From the NCBI GenBank assembly GCA_002448445.1, contig DJYC01000091.1, forward strand, positions 1 through 55,017: a stretch of 55,017 bases of DNA, written 5' to 3'. This document shows, piece by piece, positions 50,708-55,017 of this stretch. The notes under the pieces are model-generated. The model was not told where the DNA came from. It did no database searches and saw only the letters and a program-made list of their open reading frames with translations. The stretch comes from Treponema sp. UBA6988. Its GTDB lineage: Bacteria > Spirochaetota > Spirochaetia > Treponematales > Treponemataceae. Both the position numbers and the translations under genes were made by a program. Each line of letters begins with the position of its first letter. Position 1 is the first letter of the stretch.

Positions 50708-51490
50708 TTAGTCCTTAAGAACTTCTGAAGAAATAGCTTTGCGTGTTACAGGATCAAGATATGTAAGGAGCTTTGTTGCAAGGATGCGTGGGTTGTCTCC
50801 AGTCTGAATAGAAAGAACACCCTCAAGGACCATGTCCTTTGCATTCATTTCCCTTGCATTCTGGGCAAGAAGCTTGTTTGACAAAGGTCCGAAGAGCCAG
50901 TTAGCAATCATACAACCATAAAGTGTTGTAATCAAAGCAACAGCCATGTTAGGACCAAGGGCTGACTTGTCTTCCAAGTTGTTCAACATACCAATCAAAC
51001 CGATAACGGTACCCAACATACCCCAACCTGGAGCGTAACCTGCCCACTGGATAAGTACACCAGCCCACTCCATGTGGCGCTTTTCGCACTGGGACATTTC
51101 GTTTTCCATGATTGCACGGATTGCAGTTCCATCATGACCATCGACCATGAGGCGCAGGCCTTCGCGAAGGAATTTGTCATCCAAGTCGTCAAGACCTTCT
51201 TCCAAGGCAAGGATACCTTCACGGCGGGCCTTTTCGCTAAGGGCAACCATGTTCTGTACGGTTGACTTTTCACCGTAGTCAAAAACCTTAAAACAGCGTC
51301 CCATTATTTTCCAGACACCAAGGACTTCATGTAACGGGAAAGCAATGAAAAGGGCGCAATAAGAACCACCGACAGTAACGAAGATGGAGGCTAGGTTCCA
51401 AATATCCCCGGCACGTCCACCACCAGAAATAACTCCGATAATTACCATCGCCACGCCGCCAAAAAGGCCAATAATTGTAGCTACATCCAT
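50708..51490 (-). CDS. motA: MotA, stator channel protein
   Basis: Forms the ion channel of the stator with MotB. It is 260 aa with four hydrophobic helices (about 3-22, 32-50, 145-165, 176-200) and a cytoplasmic loop (about 60-140) with ALSEKARREGILALEEGLDD and RHMEWAGVLIQWAGYAPGWG. GMLGTVIGLIGML marks helix 3. A ribosome binding site (AGGAGG-like) precedes the ATG at 51490. It follows flbD by 46 nt. Confidence 0.95.
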   Translation of the reverse strand: MDVATIIGLFGGVAMVIIGVISGGGRAGDIWNLASIFVTVGGSYCALFIAFPLHEVLGVWKIMGRCFKVFDYGEKSTVQNMVALSEKARREGILALEEGLDDLDDKFLREGLRLMVDGHDGTAIRAIMENEMSQCEKRHMEWAGVLIQWAGYAPGWGMLGTVIGLIGMLNNLEDKSALGPNMAVALITTLYGCMIANWLFGPLSNKLLAQNAREMNAKDMVLEGVLSIQTGDNPRILATKLLTYLDPVTRKAISSEVLKD

Positions 51491-51536
51491 TTAAAAAAAT
51501 CCTCCCGACTTTAACTATTCCCTTTGTTTTTGCAAA

Positions 51537-51734
51537 TCACAGTTCCTGATTCCAGATGCCGATTCGCCTTCGGTATTCGACGACCTTATTCACCACCTCT
51601 TCCGGAGTGTCGCTCACAACAACCTTCTTTCCGGAAAGAAGCGTAAGCGTAAGGTCAGGATTCTGTTCCATGCTTTCTATTTGATGCGGGTTAATCCAGT
51701 ATTTCTTGCCATTCAGACGGGTAACTTCTATCAT
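51537..51734 (-). CDS. flbD: FlbD family flagellar protein
   Basis: A 65-aa cytoplasmic protein that reads MIEVTRLNGKKYWINPHQIE and then MEQNPDLTLTLLSGKKVVVS, the FlbD pattern; the end is VEYRRRIGIWNQEL. The function is unsettled, but it is always linked to flgE-motA operons. The ATG has no ribosome binding site and overlaps the stop of an upstream ORF as ATGA. A TTGACG/CATTAT pair just upstream could give a leaderless start. The usual flgE neighbour is absent here. Confidence 0.93.
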   Translation of the reverse strand: MIEVTRLNGKKYWINPHQIESMEQNPDLTLTLLSGKKVVVSDTPEEVVNKVVEYRRRIGIWNQEL

Positions 51735-51979
51735 ATCTTAATATAATGTACAGTTATCGTCCGACCGTCAAGTGGGTCTACGGATTTTTCCGCATAAATT
51801 TTCTCTTTTGAATATCGGACAAGGGGAGCTTCTTCTTGAAGGAAAAATAAAAGCCACGGATGGCGGCTTGCAGGATACTGATACCGCAGCCCTTCAAGCC
51901 CCCTTCGACAGGCCGCTCGAAGCCATGCTGCTAGTTCAGGGACCGCTAGTGATTGTTTTTGTGTTAACCAACGTGCCAC
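51731..51979 (-). pseudogene. ORF remnant upstream of flbD
   Basis: An 82-codon frame ends APLVRYSKEKIYAEKSVDP and then LDGRTITVHYIKI, with its stop overlapping the flbD start (ATGA). The C-terminal third looks like natural protein and the overlap suggests a real 3' end. The first half is read through a palindromic stretch (ttcgacaggccgctcgaag, 51904-51922, and cagggaccgctag, 51937-51949), so it is probably a gene truncated by repeat insertion. The family is not recognised, and it is not the end of flgE that I would expect here. Confidence 0.35.
51743..51771 (-). promoter_or_regulatory. Possible promoter of flbD-motA
   Basis: On the minus strand TTGACG (rc of 51766-51771), a 17-nt spacer and CATTAT (rc of 51743-51748) end 8 nt before the flbD ATG. 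A promoter is needed here if the upstream flg genes have been lost from the operon. Confidence 0.4.
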
Positions 51980-51985
51980 CGCACC

Positions 51986-52129
51986 AGCCTACGCCGCCAT
52001 GGAGGGGCCCGCCAAAGGCGGGTTGCGGAACGAAGTGGAGCAATGGAGGGGTTGGGCCCCCGGAACCCCGGAACGGCGGTGGCGCAGAGGCCTGTCTGCC
52101 GAATTAGCAGAGGCGTAAAATGGTAGAGC
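51986..52129 (+). repeat. GC-rich dispersed repeat, type 2 (copy 2)
   Basis: Runs from agcctacgccgcc through tggaggggcccgcc, ggaaccccggaacggcggtgg and gcagaggc to ggtagagcc. These blocks are in the same order as the minus-strand copy at 4466-4592. It fills most of the divergent gap between the flbD remnant and the response regulator gene. The rest (52130-52261) is AT-rich. Confidence 0.7.
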
Positions 52130-52198
52130 CGGATAAAGTACCGTCCAAAAGAAGAAATAACATAATTTTAATCCACTCAGGTTTTTCTAAAAAACTGT

Positions 52199-52252
52199 TA
52201 TAATAGGAAAAATAACAAAAAAAATATTGAGATTTAATTGAATCGGTATTAT
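52199..52252 (+). promoter_or_regulatory. Possible promoter of the two-component genes
   Basis: A perfect TATAAT lies at 52199-52204 and a TATTAT at 52247-52252 (10 nt before the ATG at 52262). Neither has a convincing -35 at 17 nt, and no Shine-Dalgarno sequence is seen before the start. Confidence 0.3.
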
Positions 52253-52261
52253 TCTTACCAT

Positions 52262-52951
52262 ATGAAGAGCAAAATACTGGTCATTGAAGACATTCTTGAG
52301 ATGTCAGAACTGATAAGCCTTTATATGAACAATGCCGGTTTTGAGACAAAGGCATGCGAAACGGCAGAAGCTGCGCTTGAGATGCTTAAGGATGGCTACG
52401 TGCCGGACCTTGTGCTGCTGGACCTTAACCTTCCCGGTATGAGCGGACTGGAATTTTTGCAGCAGTTCAGGAAGGACTACAAAACCACTATTCCTGTGAT
52501 AATCGTTTCTGCCCGGGATGCAGACGAAGACATAATTGCAGGCCTTGGCTATGGTGCGGATGAATTTGTTACGAAGCCCTTCAGCCCAAAGGTTCTTGTT
52601 GCCCGCGTTCAGTCAAAGCTTAACAGGCTTTCGGCAACGGAGGCCTCGGTGGAAGAGACCATATCATTTGGCCCCTATACGCTTTTCTGCAACAGCTGCG
52701 TGCTAAAGAAGGGAACGGAAAAGATTCCCCTCTCCACAAAGGAATATGAGGTGCTTGAATTCCTTGCCCGCCACGCAGGTGAGCCTCTCAGCCCTGACGT
52801 TATCTATACAAATGTATGGAAAACCCAGTACGGGGACATTACGGCGGTTGCCGTCTACATACAGAGGCTTAGGAAAAAGATAGAGGAAGACCCGTCCGCA
52901 CCCAAGATAATCACTACGATGTTTGGCATGGGGTACAGATTCGACAAATGA
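52262..52951 (+). CDS. OmpR/PhoB-family response regulator
   Basis: A DNA-binding response regulator of 229 aa from the ATG at 52262 (a TTG at 52238 adds eight codons that are not family-like). The receiver domain (about 1-118) has the acidic pair ED near residue 9-10, phospho-acceptor Asp54 in LVLLDLNLPGMSG, the Thr/Ser switch in VSARDADED and Lys in FVTKPFSP. The C-terminal winged helix (about 130-229) has LSTKEYEVLEFLARHAGEPL and VYIQRLRKKIEEDP. Its stop overlaps the kinase start by 4 nt. The target genes are unknown. Confidence 0.93.
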   Translation: MKSKILVIEDILEMSELISLYMNNAGFETKACETAEAALEMLKDGYVPDLVLLDLNLPGMSGLEFLQQFRKDYKTTIPVIIVSARDADEDIIAGLGYGADEFVTKPFSPKVLVARVQSKLNRLSATEASVEETISFGPYTLFCNSCVLKKGTEKIPLSTKEYEVLEFLARHAGEPLSPDVIYTNVWKTQYGDITAVAVYIQRLRKKIEEDPSAPKIITTMFGMGYRFDK

Positions 52952-54357
52952 AAATAAAGTCGCAGTTCAAGCTACTGATATTCGGGATTGTTATAATACC
53001 GCTGATTACGATAACAATCCTGCCCATAAACATTTACCTTACCTCGCCCCAGTACACCCTTCTAAAGGGATACAAGGAAATCCGCAAAATCAAGGAAATA
53101 GACCTTACGGAGGAAGACTGGTCCATAGTTCAGAAAAAGATTGAAAGCATACCGCCCAACGTGCAGGTTGCCTTCTATTACAATTCTACGGTAATCATCT
53201 CAAACATACCGGAGCTAAAGGCAGGCCTCTACCTTACGCCCTTTGAAATATTTGAGTTCATGAAGAACACCAACTCCGACTACGACTACCAGTTCCAGTC
53301 GCCCCTGCTCACAAAAGAGGAGATGGAAAAAAACGGGGGGCTCAACTACAGGATTCTGGTTATAAGCAGAGTTCCTATCCCGGAAAAAAACAGGAAGCAC
53401 AAGCCCCTCTTTTACATGCAAATACTTATCTTTGCAGTACTGTTTGAATTCTTCTGCCTTACCTCGGTAATAAGGCTTTCAAGGGTAATATACAAGTCCA
53501 TAACACTGCTTGAGCAGAGCACCCTCAAGATTGCAAACGGAGACCTTGACGCAGAGATAAAGATGCCAAAGAACAAGCGCCTTGCAAACGAAATCACCTC
53601 GCTTGTACAGAGCCTGGAAAAGATGAGAACTTCCCTCAAGGATGACCACGAGCGCAGGGTAAAATTCATCATGGGTATAAGCCACGACCTTCGCACGCCG
53701 GTTTCGCTCATAAAAGGGTATTCGGAGGCCATTACAGACGGAATCGTGAGCGACATGGATGCGGTAAAGAATTCGCTTTCCATTATAAGCACAAAGGCAG
53801 ACCAGCTTGAAGTTATGATAAATGACCTTATCAACTACGTTAAGCTCAACAACACAGACTGGCAGCAGACACTGGAAAACGTGCGGCTAGAACCCTTCCT
53901 TTCAAACTTTGCACAAAGCGCGCTAAATACAAGCAGCGTATACAATAGGAAAATAAACACATTCATAGACGTGGACAGCTCAATAGAAGTTCCCATGGAC
54001 AAGAACCTCGTAAGCAGGGCACTGGAAAACATACTAAGCAACGCAGTACGCTACACAAAGGATGGCGACAGCATAAGCATTTCTGCTGTACAGGAAGGCT
54101 CGGTAGTGCTTCTTAGCATTGCGGACACAGGTATAGGAATAGAAGAAAAGGACCTTGAGCACATATACGACATCTTCTACCGCGGGACCAATTCGCGCCG
54201 GGAACAGGGCATGGGAATAGGCCTTAGCGTTGTAAAGACAATAATAGACACCCTGGGCTGGAACATAAAGGTTTCTTCAAAGATGAACGAAGGAACCATC
54301 TTCTTTATAAGTATTCCCCTCGGGAACGGCAAAAGCGCAAAATCTCCTGCTCAATAG
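52948..54357 (+). CDS. Sensor histidine kinase
   Basis: The partner of the response regulator, 469 aa. Two transmembrane helices (about 7-28 and 155-177) flank a periplasmic sensor domain (about 29-154) with no recognised ligand fold. A HAMP-like linker (about 180-235) follows, then the H-box with His246 in GISHDLRTPVSLIKGYSEAI. The ATPase domain has the N-box ENILSNAVRY, G1 IADTGIGIE and G2 GMGIGLSVVK. The last 53 nt overlap the convergent miaA 3' end. The signal is not known. Confidence 0.93.
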   Translation: MKIKSQFKLLIFGIVIIPLITITILPINIYLTSPQYTLLKGYKEIRKIKEIDLTEEDWSIVQKKIESIPPNVQVAFYYNSTVIISNIPELKAGLYLTPFEIFEFMKNTNSDYDYQFQSPLLTKEEMEKNGGLNYRILVISRVPIPEKNRKHKPLFYMQILIFAVLFEFFCLTSVIRLSRVIYKSITLLEQSTLKIANGDLDAEIKMPKNKRLANEITSLVQSLEKMRTSLKDDHERRVKFIMGISHDLRTPVSLIKGYSEAITDGIVSDMDAVKNSLSIISTKADQLEVMINDLINYVKLNNTDWQQTLENVRLEPFLSNFAQSALNTSSVYNRKINTFIDVDSSIEVPMDKNLVSRALENILSNAVRYTKDGDSISISAVQEGSVVLLSIADTGIGIEEKDLEHIYDIFYRGTNSRREQGMGIGLSVVKTIIDTLGWNIKVSSKMNEGTIFFISIPLGNGKSAKSPAQ

Positions 54358-55017
54358 CAGTCCTGTCGTCCATGTCAAAGGTCACGGCACCTGGGATTCC
54401 CCGCATAAAGGTATACTGCCTCTTTGCATAGCGGCGGCTGTCCGCCTTTATCTTTTCTTTTACGGCATCAAGGTAGCCTGAATTCTGGGCAGCTTCCAAG
54501 GCCTCTATGCCCGGCTGGCAGTCAAAGAACTCTCCGTAGCCTATAGCCTTCATCGCGGGACTGTCACGCCCTATCCCCTGCTTTTTCAAGTCCAGAACTT
54601 CTTTGCAAAGCCCCAGGTCAAACATTGCGTCAACGCGGGCATTTATGCGGCTGTAAAGGTCTTCCCTCTTGCGGGTAAGGATTATAGAACAGAAGTCGTA
54701 GCATTCGCGCAGTCTGTCCGGCACAGCAAAGGAACTCAAAGGCCTTCCAGATGAATAGAAGACTTCCAGTGCACGGCACACACGGTAGCTGTCGTGAACA
54801 CGTATTTTTTTTGCGGACTCAGCGTCGCATTCCTTAAGCTCTTGGTAGAGGGCATAGTCACCCTTTTGGGCAAGCCTTTCCTTTATTTGACGGCGGATTT
54901 CAGAATCACTTTCTGGCGTACTTGGCAGCCCAAGCAAAAAAGAGCGTATGTAAAAGCCGCTTCCACCGGTTACGATGGGGAATTTATGTCGGGATGCAAT
55001 TTCGCGGCAGGCACGGT
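54305..55017 (-). CDS. miaA: tRNA dimethylallyltransferase (partial, start beyond window)
   Basis: Adds a dimethylallyl group to A37 of tRNAs that read UNN codons. The frame is open past 54937 to the window edge: the reverse strand from 55015 reads RACREIASRHKFPIVTGGSG and FYIRSFLLGLP, matching the MiaA GGTGLYI region, so the ATP-binding N-terminus is off the window. Later family marks are SILTRKREDLYSRINARVD, KKQGIGRDSPAMKAIGYGEF and SRRYAKRQYTFMRGI, the tRNA-binding and catalytic parts. Its 3' end overlaps the histidine kinase 3' end by 53 nt. The dimethylallyl donor comes from the MEP pathway that includes ispG. Confidence 0.93.
   Translation of the reverse strand, partial: RACREIASRHKFPIVTGGSGFYIRSFLLGLPSTPESDSEIRRQIKERLAQKGDYALYQELKECDAESAKKIRVHDSYRVCRALEVFYSSGRPLSSFAVPDRLRECYDFCSIILTRKREDLYSRINARVDAMFDLGLCKEVLDLKKQGIGRDSPAMKAIGYGEFFDCQPGIEALEAAQNSGYLDAVKEKIKADSRRYAKRQYTFMRGIPGAVTFDMDDRTAIEQEILRFCRSRGEYL

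Noticed and set aside
51772..52107. Plus-strand 111-codon frame in the flbD upstream region
   Set aside because: It starts with GTG without a ribosome binding site, runs through repeat sequence, and has no recognisable protein pattern; the opposite strand is better explained.

Overview
The window looks like a chromosomal segment of a spirochaete of the genus Treponema, probably a gut or rumen type. The basis is the flagellar operon order flbD-motA-motB-fliL-fliM-fliY-fliO-fliP-fliQ-fliR-flhB-flhA-flhF-flhG-fliA, the simplified V-type ATPase operon with a DUF2764 gene, and the spirochaete form of RNase Z. The genus call rests on gene content and order recalled from known genomes. The species cannot be resolved from the sequence alone.

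Region 1-1130 is AT-rich and looks like the end of a mobile element. It holds the frameshifted start of a serine recombinase running off the left edge, a 90-codon ORF, a 232-bp fold-back repeat, and a tRNA-Thr(CGU) unit with its own promoter, a structured trailer and a terminator. Region 1188-13007 is housekeeping: SPFH-like protein/aroH/glgA, a small membrane protein, thiN, cca, and an rnz-ABC ATPase-GldFG-DUF4340-folC operon. Region 13256-22431 (+) holds a large EF-hand-like membrane protein, the dTDP-L-rhamnose set in the order rfbA-rfbC-rfbD-rfbB, a WbaP-type polyprenyl-phosphate sugar transferase and a POTRA/beta-barrel outer-membrane protein.

Region 22762-32785 (-) holds a periplasmic repeat protein, ispG, and the V-ATPase operon (E, DUF2764, A, B, D, I, K). 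Region 32932-51734 (-) is the late half of the fla operon: stator, switch, export gate, FlhF/FlhG, sigma-28, then a FapA-family protein, two small conserved-position proteins (one SwrB-like in layout) and galM. The fla operon normally continues upstream to flgE, but here it meets an ORF remnant and GC-rich repeats. Region 52262-55017 has an OmpR-type response regulator, its histidine kinase, and the 3' part of miaA.

At least five intergenic GC-rich repeats of two related types lie in the gaps (4466-4592, 13061-13172, 17071-17148, 22586-22710, 51986-52129). I see no CRISPR array, rRNA or complete insertion sequence. No single gene cluster stands out as a clearly new system. The best candidates for new biology are the recombinase/fold-back region, the H1-like tail on V-ATPase subunit E, the FapA/SwrB-like module behind sigma-28, and the EF-hand-like membrane protein.
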